8,945 bases of DNA from Dehalococcoidia bacterium (GCA_030640595.1 DAOWJC010000107.1:1-8945); one strand, 5' to 3'. Positions 1 through 6,526 are shown, numbered from the stretch's first letter. The notes: a model not told the origin generated them from the sequence alone. Program-made: numbers and translations.

Positions 1-449
1 CTGAGCCCGTGCCACTTCTCAGGCAGGGGCTGGAGCGACTTAGCCAGCAGGGTGAATTTTTCTACCTCAATGGTAGGTTCTCCAGTTTTGGTTCGGAAAA
101 GCTTGCCGCCGACCCCGATAATATCACCTATATCTGTATCCTTGAACAGTTTGAGGCCGACTTCACTAAGCAGGTCTTTGGTGAAGCATAGCTGAATCTT
201 TCCTGAGCTGTCATGAATATCAAGGAATGAAATTTTACCCATAGGGCGGTTAGCCATAATACGCCCAGCAACATTAACTACGGTGGCTCCTGCCTTGCCG
301 GAGTCCTCTTGCTGCTTAAGTAGAGCTATGGCTTGTTGTGCTGTGTGACTGCGATGATAGCCATGCGGGTAGGGATTAATGCCACAGGCACGAATCCTAC
401 CGAGCTTTGCCAATCGCTGTTTAGCTATTAGGTCTAATCTGGATGTCAT
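1..449 (-). CDS. lysS: Lysyl-tRNA synthetase, class II, N-terminal part (cut by window edge)
   Basis: This reading frame stays open for 149 codons from an ATG at 447-449 to the left edge, so the C-terminal catalytic domain is outside the window. LysS charges tRNA-Lys with lysine using ATP in the cytoplasm. The visible part is the N-terminal helix and the OB-fold anticodon-binding domain. Family-typical stretches are INPYPHGY near residue 30, the OB-fold strand GRIMANRPMGKISFLDIHD near residues 68-86, SGKIQLCF just after it, and FRTKTGEPTIEVEKF followed by LQPLPEKWHGL at the edge. These match class II bacterial LysRS, where the linker before the catalytic core reads like PLPEK(F/W)HGL. The 104-base gap to recO upstream contains a possible promoter, so lysS may be expressed separately. 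Identity is secure; the strength of the ribosome-binding site (GGGTAGAG just before ATG) is modest. Confidence 0.95.
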   Translation of the reverse strand, partial: MTSRLDLIAKQRLAKLGRIRACGINPYPHGYHRSHTAQQAIALLKQQEDSGKAGATVVNVAGRIMANRPMGKISFLDIHDSSGKIQLCFTKDLLSEVGLKLFKDTDIGDIIGVGGKLFRTKTGEPTIEVEKFTLLAKSLQPLPEKWHGL

Positions 450-502
450 CTCTACCCTATAATATAGCAAAAAGACCGGGAGTTCCAGACTCTCAGTCCT
501 AT

Positions 503-530
503 ATTATCCCTTATTGGGTCACATAGTAAA
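503..530 (-). promoter_or_regulatory. Possible promoter for lysS
   Basis: On the minus strand, TTTACT (525-530) and GATAAT (503-508) are 16 bases apart and match four and five of six consensus sigma-70 positions. Transcription would start near 497, giving a leader of about 48 bases before the lysS ATG. A second AT-rich block (459-466) lies closer to the start but has no convincing -35 partner. This is a pattern call only, and recO read-through remains possible because no clear terminator follows recO. Confidence 0.35.
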
Positions 531-553
531 GCATTTGCTTGCCAGATTATTTA

Positions 554-1315
554 TTAGGCTTGCCCCTTTAAAGTATCCAGCCAGGCGACTGACTTAACCT
601 CTCGCTCCAGAAGGTATTTGAGATAGTCTCTCATCACCCCTTCTAATTCACGAGATAGTTCCGGGTTTATTTTCAGCCTGCTGATGGTGTTATAGTCGCT
701 ACTCTGAAGTAATCTTAGCACTTTTAGAGCATTAACCGACAGGGAATAGGTTAAAGGCTGGCTCGGGCTGCAACTAGGGCACAGCATACCACCAGCAGCG
801 GAGCCGAAGGAGTTGGTGATAGGTTCTAGTGTTGCCTGGCAGGAGACGCACCGCTGAAGCTGAGGTCGGTAGCCAACTTCGTTGAGGAGGTGGAGCTCAA
901 AGTAGCGCAAAACCAGTTCATTATCGCCAGCCTGGCATAAGTGTCCCATCGTCTCCAGCAGTAATTGAAACAGGGGGTAATTTTCAATATGGTCGGCGGT
1001 GAATTGGTCGACTAACTCAATGGCATAAAGGGCGTGGGAGGTAAGCTCCAGGTTAGTTTTCAGGGGGAGGAAGCTGTTAATAGTTTGACTCCCGGTTATG
1101 GTATCTAGGTTTCGCCCCCGAGCCAGCGACACCTGGCTATGAGTTAGAAGCTCAAGGTGTCCCGCCATCTTGCTCCTGGGGCGTCTCACCCCCTTGGCTA
1201 CGGCTTGAATCTTACCCAAGTGTGGAGTATAGAGAGTGAGGATTCTATCCGCCTCCCCCAGCTTGGTCTTCTTAATAATGATAGCCTCAGTCTGATAATT
1301 CCGTGGCTTGGACAT
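554..1315 (-). CDS. recO: DNA repair and recombination mediator RecO
   Basis: RecO acts with RecR (and RecF) to load RecA onto SSB-coated single-stranded DNA in gap repair, in the cytoplasm at the nucleoid. The 253-residue length is normal for the family. The N-terminal OB fold carries EAIIIKKTKLGEADRILTLYT (residues 10-30, given here as the run from E10) and the basic KGVRRPRSKMAGHLE block (41-55), a typical DNA-binding strand with GEAD and RRPRSK hallmarks. A zinc site is visible as C156-x2-C159 and C179-x2-C182, present in many but not all RecO proteins. The ATG at 1313-1315 is chosen because the OB fold begins right after it; no Shine-Dalgarno sequence is visible in the AT-rich bases before it. 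The exonuclease-like gene ends 11 bases upstream, so the two are probably co-transcribed. recR lies in the next upstream operon. Confidence 0.96.
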   Translation of the reverse strand: MSKPRNYQTEAIIIKKTKLGEADRILTLYTPHLGKIQAVAKGVRRPRSKMAGHLELLTHSQVSLARGRNLDTITGSQTINSFLPLKTNLELTSHALYAIELVDQFTADHIENYPLFQLLLETMGHLCQAGDNELVLRYFELHLLNEVGYRPQLQRCVSCQATLEPITNSFGSAAGGMLCPSCSPSQPLTYSLSVNALKVLRLLQSSDYNTISRLKINPELSRELEGVMRDYLKYLLEREVKSVAWLDTLKGQA

Positions 1316-1326
1316 TTTAAAAATAT

Positions 1327-1875
1327 TTATCTAACAAATTCTAATTCGTCTGGTTCTCTAAATCCTCTTTTTATTAAGATATCCCTTTCCTTTAAAAGGC
1401 ATGCTCTATTGTGGGCTATTGCTTTATCAAATTCTCCATCTTTCCATGCTTTAATACATGGAAATCCTCTACTATAAAATGGGTCATCATAGTTAGAAAT
1501 ATCTAAATCTCTAACGGCACCAACTTTAGATTCAAATTTTTCCTTTTGTAGTTCTCCCTCAAAGTCAACCTCATTGCCAAGCTCATAAAAGAAAACGCTT
1601 TTCTCAAACTCACTATTGAATGCGTAAAAAGGTCTTTCTAGGCTATCTATAATCCTCCTTGTTCCTTCTCTTAGCTCATTGATTGCCTCTATTCCCTTGG
1701 CACAGAATATGTGGAGAGCGTCCCTATTGATAAATCCAAAAATGACTAGGCGGATATTCTTATATCGCCTTGAATCATTATATCGATTATCAAATTCTCC
1801 GATAGTCTCAATATCAATAATTGTTCCTTCAAAATGTGAGCTTATATCTTCCTTATCTTCTATTATCACTGCCAT
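1327..1875 (-). CDS. DEDD/RNase H-fold exonuclease-like protein with altered third motif
   Basis: The 182-residue protein has the layout of DnaQ/YprB-type 3'-5' exonuclease-like domains. Seen: an Exo I-like motif TIIDIETIG with D21 and E23 at the end of the first strand; an Exo II-like motif FYAFNSEFEKSVF (83-95) in which N87 and E91 match the N-x3-[D/E] pattern; and AIAHNRACLLKE (152-163), which aligns with the Exo III [H/Y]N-x2-D pattern but has C159 where the last metal-binding Asp is expected. The protein may be a family variant using another residue, or an inactive relative. Substrate is unknown. The gene is visibly richer in A+T than recO and recR, which suggests a different history. 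It lies between the recR terminator and recO, 11 bases before recO. A purine-rich AGAAGGAA precedes the ATG closely. No signal peptide or membrane segment is seen. Confidence 0.72.
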   Translation of the reverse strand: MAVIIEDKEDISSHFEGTIIDIETIGEFDNRYNDSRRYKNIRLVIFGFINRDALHIFCAKGIEAINELREGTRRIIDSLERPFYAFNSEFEKSVFFYELGNEVDFEGELQKEKFESKVGAVRDLDISNYDDPFYSRGFPCIKAWKDGEFDKAIAHNRACLLKERDILIKRGFREPDELEFVR

Positions 1876-1913
1876 TTCCTTCTCTCATTTATATTGAACC
1901 TCTCCCTCTGTAT

Positions 1914-1939
1914 CCCCCTCTCCTTAAAAGGATAGGGGG
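1914..1939. repeat. Intergenic inverted repeat (hairpin) between recR terminator and exonuclease-like gene
   Basis: Arms 1914-1925 and 1928-1939 are inverted complements: CCCCCT pairs with AGGGGG and TCCTT with AAGGA, with one mismatched base in each arm and a 2-base loop. No T tract follows on either strand, so it is not a standard terminator. On the minus strand it lies in the leader region of the exonuclease-like gene, about 40 bases before its start. It sits beside the 1951-1969 hairpin, so this short gap holds two GC-rich hairpins in a row, as REP-like intergenic elements do. That class assignment is an inference. Confidence 0.6.
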
Positions 1940-1944
1940 CGGGA

Positions 1945-1969
1945 TTAAAAGAAGGGGCTACGCCCCTTC
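1945..1969 (-). terminator. Rho-independent terminator of the dnaX-ybaB-recR operon
   Basis: A perfect 8-base-pair stem (GAAGGGGC with GCCCCTTC, 1951-1969) with a 3-base loop is followed on the minus strand by TTTTAAT. It begins about 30 bases after the recR stop codon, the expected place for the end of this operon. The T tract is short, so termination may be partial. Confidence 0.7.
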
Positions 1970-1998
1970 AAACTACCCTTATTAAACAACTTTGGGTA

Positions 1999-2610
1999 CT
2001 AAAATTCCTGTCTGCCCTCGATGGCTTGAGTGAGGGTTACATCATCGGCGTATTCCAGTTCGGTGCCGAAGGGGAGTCCCCGGGCGAGGCGGGTAACCCT
2101 GATGCCCAGGGGTGAAATCAGGCGGTGCAGATACATAGCGGTTTGCTCCCCCTCAAGGTTGGGATTGGTAGCCAGGATGACCTCGTTTACCGAGCTACCC
2201 TGTAACCGGTTTAGTAGCTCTTTGATTCTAATATCGTCAGCCTCCACCCCCTCGGTTGGCGAGATAGCGCCATGGAGCACATGATACAGCCCATCATAAA
2301 TCCTGGTATGCTCCAGAGCCAGGATGTCCTGTGGCTGTTCCACAATGCAAATCTTATTCCGGTCGCGCTGTTCACTGCGACAGATAGGGCAGGGGTCAGA
2401 CTCGGTAACATTGAAACAGACGGAGCATAGCCTGGTCTTCTGTTTTACTGACAGTATGGCTTCAGCCAAAAGCCTGGTCTGCTCCTCAGGGGCGCGCAGC
2501 AGGTGGTAGGTAAGCCGCTGGGCGCTCTTTGGTCCGATGCCAGGTAATTTACTGAACTCCTGGATGAGCTTATTTATTGCTTCGGCGGTAGAGGTGAGAC
2601 TCTCATTCAA
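1999..2610 (-). CDS. recR: Recombination mediator RecR
   Basis: RecR forms a ring clamp and works with RecO/RecF to load RecA at single-stranded gaps. The 203-residue length is typical. Domains in order: helix-hairpin-helix with LPGIGPKSAQRL (22-33), a C4 zinc finger (C62, C65, C74, C77), and a Toprim domain from about residue 87, with IVEQPQDILALE holding its conserved Glu (E91), then HGAISPTEGV and the NPNLEGEQTAMYL block. The start is TTG at 2608-2610: AAGGAG lies 8 bases before it, and the family N-terminus fits. An ATG one base inside is in another frame. The gene is 21 bases downstream of ybaB in the common dnaX-ybaB-recR order, and a terminator follows. Nothing is missing from the domain set. 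Confidence 0.97.
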   Translation of the reverse strand: MNESLTSTAEAINKLIQEFSKLPGIGPKSAQRLTYHLLRAPEEQTRLLAEAILSVKQKTRLCSVCFNVTESDPCPICRSEQRDRNKICIVEQPQDILALEHTRIYDGLYHVLHGAISPTEGVEADDIRIKELLNRLQGSSVNEVILATNPNLEGEQTAMYLHRLISPLGIRVTRLARGLPFGTELEYADDVTLTQAIEGRQEF

Positions 2611-2618
2611 TATTAGTT

Positions 2619-2624
2619 CTCCTT
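2619..2624 (-). promoter_or_regulatory. Ribosome-binding site fixing the recR TTG start
   Basis: The minus strand reads AAGGAG here, followed by eight bases and then TTG. This strong Shine-Dalgarno sequence at normal spacing is the reason for preferring the TTG start of recR; no in-frame ATG lies nearby. Confidence 0.75.
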
Positions 2625-2631
2625 GACTATA

Positions 2632-2937
2632 TTAAAACAGCCCCGGGATTTTAAGACCTCCAGTTAGTCCCCCTAGCTGCTTGGCAGCAAGTTTCTGAGA
2701 TTTGGCGATAGCCTCACTTACCGCTTTTAACACCAGTTCTTCCAGATGTTCTGCCTTGTCGGGGTCTATCACCTTTGGTGATATTTTTATTGACTGTATA
2801 TTTTGTTGACCGTTGATGACAACCTTAACTGTACCTTTGCCTGACTCTACTTCCACGATGGTGTTGCCCAACTCTTTTTGAGCCTTGTCTAGCTTTGATT
2901 TAAGCTCCCGAGCTTGATTCAACATAGACAGGTTCAT
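2632..2937 (-). CDS. ybaB: YbaB/EbfC family nucleoid-associated protein
   Basis: YbaB/EbfC proteins are small dimeric DNA-binding proteins of the nucleoid; the gene is commonly found between dnaX and recR, as here. The 101-residue length fits. Seen: an N-terminal helix with the MLNQARELKSKLDKAQKEL pattern (5-23), a beta hairpin with VEVESGKGTVKVVINGQ (29-45, including the family's G-x-[GV]-x-V-x-[VI] run), IKISPKVIDP (51-60), then a C-terminal helix and a Gly/Pro-rich end (GGLTGGLKIPGLF). The ATG overlaps the dnaX stop as ATGA, and GGAGGA lies immediately before it, so translation is probably coupled to dnaX. The exact cellular role is less certain than the family: links to RecFOR-type repair are known from other bacteria but cannot be read from sequence. 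Confidence 0.95.
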   Translation of the reverse strand: MNLSMLNQARELKSKLDKAQKELGNTIVEVESGKGTVKVVINGQQNIQSIKISPKVIDPDKAEHLEELVLKAVSEAIAKSQKLAAKQLGGLTGGLKIPGLF

Positions 2938-4520
2938 TTTTCCTCCACATCAATAATTTGGGCGCCCATCTTTAATGCTGCCTTCAGCAGGTGATTGCTT
3001 TCTGTCTCATAGATACAGCGCACATGGCAGGAATGCCCGAGGAAGTGGCCTATTATCTTCTTGGCTACCTGTTGATTTTCTTCTTTCTCTATCTGTTCCT
3101 TGTGATACGGGTATCTAAAGGCCAGGACTACAGTGTTATCCTCAAGTGCTACTGGCTTAACGCCAGCGCTTCTAAGAATGGCAATAGCCGGGGTTCTTTT
3201 AGTATCTTCCGGAGCTTGCTCGATAACCTGTTTCCAGTTTGCTCTCAGTTGTTCAAGTTCACTACCGGCTTCTAGCGGGGCAGTAGTAGTGGTGGCCTCT
3301 GGCGGTGCTGGTGTGGGCACACTAGCCGGCTCAGCTTTAGCTACTGGCTGTTTGGGACGGGGTGGGGTGACCGGTGGGGTAGCCGCTTCTACAGGCTGAC
3401 GAAATTCATATTCAGGTTGCTTGGCGAGGCTTTCCTTTTCCCCCTCTGCTGGTAGGACGCAGTCAACCAGTGCCAGTTCCAGGGGTAGTGTGGAGTAGTC
3501 ATCGAAACCAAACTCAAGCTGACCAAAGAGCTTGACTGCCTTTAATACCTGATGTAGGGAGGCTCTAGCCGTTAAATCCTTTAGTTCGGCTATGTCCTCA
3601 ACAGTGAGGTCTACAGCCTCATCGGAGCCGGTCTTTACTAGAAGCAATCCTCTGAGGTATTCCACCAGTTCCCGATTGAATTGCTTTAAGTCCAGTCCAT
3701 CATTGTTGACACTGTTTATAGTTGCTATCCCGGCCGAAACATCATTATTTATAATGTGCTTTACCAGCTCTTTGGCTCGCCAGTCCCCGGTAGCGCCCAG
3801 GATAGCCTGAACCTGGTGGAGTCCAACCTCAGCACCATAGTAGGTAGTTAGCTGTTCCAGCAGGTTTTCGGCATCTCGCAGGCTACCGGTGGCGCTCTTA
3901 GCGATTAGCCGTAGTGCCTCAGGCTCTATGTGAATGCCTTCTTCGCTGCAAATACGAGTTAGTTTTGAAACTACATCTACCTGGGAGAGACGTCGGAAAT
4001 CAAAGCGCTGGCATCGTGACAGAATGGTAGGCTGGATTTTATGGGCTTCGGTAGTAGCCAGAATAAAGATAATATGCGGTGGTGGTTCCTCAAGTGTCTT
4101 GAGCAGGGCGTTGGAGGCTTCTTTGGTGAGCATGTGGACTTCATCTATAATATAGACCTTGTAGCGGGCCTGGTTAGGCGCATAGTTGACCTTTTCCCTG
4201 AGGTCTCGGATTTCATCAATGCCGCGATTGCTGGCGGCGTCAATTTCTATGACATCTAAAGCCCTGGTCTCGGTTATTGCCTGACACATGGAACAGGTAT
4301 TGCATGGCTCCCCCTTACCATTGGTGAGACAGTTCACTGCCTTAGCCAAAATGCGCCCGGTGCTGGTCTTGCCCGTTCCTCGCGGACCAGAAAAAAGATA
4401 GGCATGAGATACACGGTCACTACTGAGGGCATTGCGTAGCGTCTCTGTTACCTGTTCCTGACCGACCACCTCGGCTAAGGTTTGGGGGCGCCACTTACGA
4501 TAAAAGACTTGAGAAGCCAT
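2934..4520 (-). CDS. dnaX: DNA polymerase III subunit gamma/tau
   Basis: DnaX is the ATPase subunit of the clamp loader that places the beta clamp on primed DNA and, as tau, organises the replisome. In the 528 residues I see the AAA+ start VFYRKWRPQTLAEVVGQE (5-22), Walker A GPRGTGKT (45-52), a zinc module with C64, C73, C76 and C79, Walker B IIDEVH (124-129), and the sensor/arginine-finger SRC motif (168-170). These are followed by the helical lid and collar domains to about residue 370, a Pro/Ala/Thr-rich linker (about 375-425), and a C-terminal domain with the LAFRYPYHKEQIEKEEN block near 468, like tau tails of Gram-positive-type bacteria. I saw no A-rich slippage site on the coding strand, so a shorter frameshifted gamma is not suggested. 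A GGGGGA ribosome-binding site stands 7 bases before ATG. It is the first gene of dnaX-ybaB-recR. Confidence 0.97.
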   Translation of the reverse strand: MASQVFYRKWRPQTLAEVVGQEQVTETLRNALSSDRVSHAYLFSGPRGTGKTSTGRILAKAVNCLTNGKGEPCNTCSMCQAITETRALDVIEIDAASNRGIDEIRDLREKVNYAPNQARYKVYIIDEVHMLTKEASNALLKTLEEPPPHIIFILATTEAHKIQPTILSRCQRFDFRRLSQVDVVSKLTRICSEEGIHIEPEALRLIAKSATGSLRDAENLLEQLTTYYGAEVGLHQVQAILGATGDWRAKELVKHIINNDVSAGIATINSVNNDGLDLKQFNRELVEYLRGLLLVKTGSDEAVDLTVEDIAELKDLTARASLHQVLKAVKLFGQLEFGFDDYSTLPLELALVDCVLPAEGEKESLAKQPEYEFRQPVEAATPPVTPPRPKQPVAKAEPASVPTPAPPEATTTTAPLEAGSELEQLRANWKQVIEQAPEDTKRTPAIAILRSAGVKPVALEDNTVVLAFRYPYHKEQIEKEENQQVAKKIIGHFLGHSCHVRCIYETESNHLLKAALKMGAQIIDVEEK

Positions 4521-4533
4521 TTTCTTTCCCCCT

Positions 4534-4561
4534 ATTATACTCTATATTGACTGTTTTCCAA
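4534..4561 (-). promoter_or_regulatory. Probable promoter of the dnaX-ybaB-recR operon
   Basis: On the minus strand TTGGAA (4556-4561, four of six consensus bases) and TATAAT (4534-4539, perfect) are 16 bases apart. The -10 box lies only 13 bases before the dnaX ATG, so the leader would be very short and the start of transcription would fall in or after the GGGGGA ribosome-binding site. Either the operon gets an almost leaderless transcript from here or another promoter further up is used. Confidence 0.5.
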
Positions 4562-4656
4562 AGGTTTTTGAGTAGATAAGTTTGGGTTTTTAGATGGGTA
4601 GGGACGGTCATTTTAAGGGGAATTGAGATAGAAAAGGCTAGTTAAGCCGGTAATTG

Positions 4657-4685
4657 TTGAAAAATTAAGTAACTCATCATAAAAT
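4657..4685 (+). promoter_or_regulatory. Sigma-70-type promoter of the 593-residue repeat protein gene
   Basis: TTGAAA (4657-4662) and TAAAAT (4680-4685) each match five of six consensus bases and are exactly 17 bases apart. Transcription would begin near 4692, leaving a leader of about 14 bases to the ATG at 4706. It faces away from the dnaX promoter in the same 185-base spacer. No operator-like inverted repeat was seen around it, so constitutive expression is plausible. Confidence 0.65.
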
Positions 4686-4705
4686 AGAGGGGTAGGTATA
4701 GAAGG

Positions 4706-6487
4706 ATGGGTAGTAAAGTCGAGAAGCTAGGTAAAGTGGTTCCTGAAGTCTTAGGGGACAGGGAAGGTGATACCGGCGCTTTTGAGAAAGCGGTGGCTAG
4801 GGCTGAGGAACTCAGCAAACTGGCTAGGCGGGCTGCTGAAGGCTCGATAAAGGTATCCCAGGAAGCGATAGGCAGGGCTGAGGAAATAAGCAAGGCAGCC
4901 AAGGAAGCTGCTGAGGCGGCGAAAAGGGCATCGCAGGAAGCGGTGCGCAGGGCTGAGGGAATAGTCAAAGCGACCAAGCAGGCTGCTGAGGAGTCGAAGG
5001 CAACCTTTGAGAAAGCAATAGGCAGGGCTGATGAAGTAGGCCAGACAGCCAAAGAGGCAGCCGAGGAGTCGAAAAGAGCATCTGAAGAAGCGATGGGCAG
5101 GGCTGAGGAAGCAATCCTATCGACCAGGTGGGCTACTGAGGCTTTAGCCAAAGCCTTCGCCGAAGCAGTGCACCGGGCTGAGGGAACAGCCCAATCAGCT
5201 AAAGAGACGGCTGAGGAATCGGTAAGAGTATCCCAGGAGGCGATAACCAGAACTGAGGAAACAAGCCAATCGGCTAAAGAGACTGCTGAAGGCTCGATAA
5301 GGATATCTCAGGAGGCGGTAAGCCGAGCTGAGGAAGTAATCAAAGCGACCAAGAAGGTTGCTGAGGAGTCGAAGAAGGCATCACAGGAAGCGGTACACAG
5401 GGCTGAGAAAGCAGGCAAATTGGCTGAAGAGACGGCTAGGGTATCGGCGAAGGCCTTTGAGAAAGCGATAAGCAAGGCTGAGGAAACAAATACGGTAGCC
5501 AGAGAGACTGCCGAGATATCAATAAGGGCATCGCAGGAAGCAATAAGCCGGGCTGAGGAAACAGTCCAGTCGACCAGGGAGGCGGCTAAGGAATCAAAGA
5601 GAGTATCCGGGGAAGCTATAAGTAGGGCTGAGGAAATGAGTAAACTGGCCTGGGTGACCATTGAGGAATCGAAGAAAATATCAGAGGAAGTGATGAACAG
5701 GGTTGAGGAAATGAGCAAACTGGCTTGGGGGACCATTGAGGAATCGAAGAGAATATCAGAGGAAGCGATGAGCCGGGCTGAGGAAATAAGCAAACTGGCC
5801 AGGGAGGCTGTTGAGGAATCGAAGAGAACATCAGAGGAAGCGATAAGCCGGGCTGAGGAAATAAGTAAATCGGCCAAGGAGGCTGCCGAGACATCGGCAA
5901 CAACATCGCAGGAAGCGATAAGCCGGGCTGAGGAAGTAGGCAAATCGGCCAAGGAGGCCGCCGAGATATCGGCAACAGCATCACAAGAAGCGATAAAGAA
6001 GGCTGAGGAAGCAAGCAAATCGGCTGAGGAGGCGGCTGAGGCCTCGGCGAAAGCGGCCAGGGAGGCAGCCAAGATGTCGGCAAGGGCGTCACAGGAAGCG
6101 ATAAAGAAGGCTGGGGAAGCAAGCAAATCGGCTGAGGAGGCGGCTGAGGCTTCGGCGAAAGCGGCTAGGGAGGCAGCTGAGCAATCGATTAGAGCCGCCA
6201 GGGAGGCAGCTGCGGTATCGATAAGAGCGTTTGAAGAAGCAATAAGCGGAGCCGGCGCAATAAGCGAAGTAATCATGGAAGCCGCCAAGGAGGCAGCTGA
6301 GACACCGGCAAAAACCTCCCAGGAAGTAATGATGAGCCGGGCTGGGAAAGCTAGCGCAAAAGAAAAAAGAGAGGACGAAAAGGCTAGGAAGGATATTGAG
6401 AGCCGTTTAGAGTTCTTAGCCAGAATGTATGCCGATAATAAAGCCAAGCAAGCCGGGAAGGAAGACGAAGACGAAGAGGAAGAGTGA
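4706..6487 (+). CDS. Alanine-rich 25-residue-repeat coiled-coil protein with acidic tail
   Basis: I do not recognise a named family. The 593-residue protein has a short head (1-32), sixteen consecutive units of exactly 25 residues (33-432), three irregular units of 36, 47 and 30 residues (433-468, 469-515, 516-545), and a charged tail (546-593) ending EDEDEEEE. Typical units start AEE, carry SKxAKEAAEES, then SQEAIxR at the end. Small or apolar residues recur with 3-4 spacing that totals two heptads plus one hendecad per unit, predicting one very long, nearly straight alanine-cored helix. There is no signal peptide, membrane segment, Cys or catalytic motif, so it should be a soluble fibrous or scaffold protein. 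It has its own promoter and is followed 109 bases later by a second helical repeat gene. ATG is the only sensible start: an in-frame TAG lies at 4685. AGG at 4694-4696 may serve as ribosome-binding site. Alternatives are a LEA group 3-like stress protein or an apolipoprotein-like lipid-binding helix, both of which also use 11-residue repeats. Confidence 0.85.
   Translation: MGSKVEKLGKVVPEVLGDREGDTGAFEKAVARAEELSKLARRAAEGSIKVSQEAIGRAEEISKAAKEAAEAAKRASQEAVRRAEGIVKATKQAAEESKATFEKAIGRADEVGQTAKEAAEESKRASEEAMGRAEEAILSTRWATEALAKAFAEAVHRAEGTAQSAKETAEESVRVSQEAITRTEETSQSAKETAEGSIRISQEAVSRAEEVIKATKKVAEESKKASQEAVHRAEKAGKLAEETARVSAKAFEKAISKAEETNTVARETAEISIRASQEAISRAEETVQSTREAAKESKRVSGEAISRAEEMSKLAWVTIEESKKISEEVMNRVEEMSKLAWGTIEESKRISEEAMSRAEEISKLAREAVEESKRTSEEAISRAEEISKSAKEAAETSATTSQEAISRAEEVGKSAKEAAEISATASQEAIKKAEEASKSAEEAAEASAKAAREAAKMSARASQEAIKKAGEASKSAEEAAEASAKAAREAAEQSIRAAREAAAVSIRAFEEAISGAGAISEVIMEAAKEAAETPAKTSQEVMMSRAGKASAKEKREDEKARKDIESRLEFLARMYADNKAKQAGKEDEDEEEE
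4802..6340 (+). repeat. Tandem 75-base coding repeat array (about 19 units)
   Basis: Sixteen 75-base units run without any length change from 4802 to 6001, followed by units of 108 bases (6002-6109), 141 bases (6110-6250) and 90 bases (6251-6340). The phrase GGGCTGAGGAA, or a close variant, marks each unit boundary. Unit-length differences for the first two expanded units are exact multiples of 33 bases, i.e. 11 residues, so the array keeps frame and helix phase. Central units (about 5627-6001) are more alike than the early ones, suggesting more recent duplication there. Confidence 0.92.
5990..6181 (+). repeat. Recent 108-base segmental duplication inside the repeat array
   Basis: Bases 5990-6073 and 6098-6181, offset by 108, match at all but about five positions by eye, and most of the differences are third-position GCC/GCT changes. 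The intervening bases 6074-6097 belong to the end of the first copy. This near-identity exceeds that between ordinary units and marks the newest growth of the array. Confidence 0.8.
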
Positions 6488-6526
6488 TACTTGATTACCG
6501 GCAGGAGATAATTGAGCGTCGATATC

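Noticed and set aside
9..191. Plus-strand 60-codon frame at the left edge
   Set aside because: The minus strand here encodes a clear LysRS OB fold.
450..553. T-box or other riboswitch in the lysS leader
   Set aside because: Only short imperfect inverted repeats were found; no T-box consensus or anti-terminator pair is visible, and the predicted leader is too short.
1157..1477. Plus-strand frame bridging recO and the exonuclease-like gene
   Set aside because: It is antisense to two supported genes and has no ribosome-binding site or recognisable domain.
2991..3399. Two plus-strand open frames inside dnaX, one with hydrophobic membrane-like stretches
   Set aside because: They lie wholly opposite the well-supported dnaX coding sequence, and no start signal or homology is visible.
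4642..5151. Minus-strand open frame of 169 codons
   Set aside because: It is also a shadow of the repeat array, and it runs across the plus-strand promoter at 4657-4685.
5616..6122. Minus-strand Pro/Leu/Ser-rich frame of 168 codons
   Set aside because: It is the third-frame shadow of the same repeats; the Pro-rich periodic translation reflects the GGC/GAG codons of the real gene.
4802..6340. CRISPR array or DNA satellite
   Set aside because: The 75-base units are contiguous, in frame and diverged at silent sites, with no unique spacers; this is a coding protein repeat.
5308..6447. Long minus-strand open frame (379 codons) opposite the repeat gene
   Set aside because: It is a by-product of the repetitive codon pattern: a low-complexity Ser/Ala/Leu translation with no ribosome-binding site or family features, whereas the plus strand has a promoter and conserved repeat phase.
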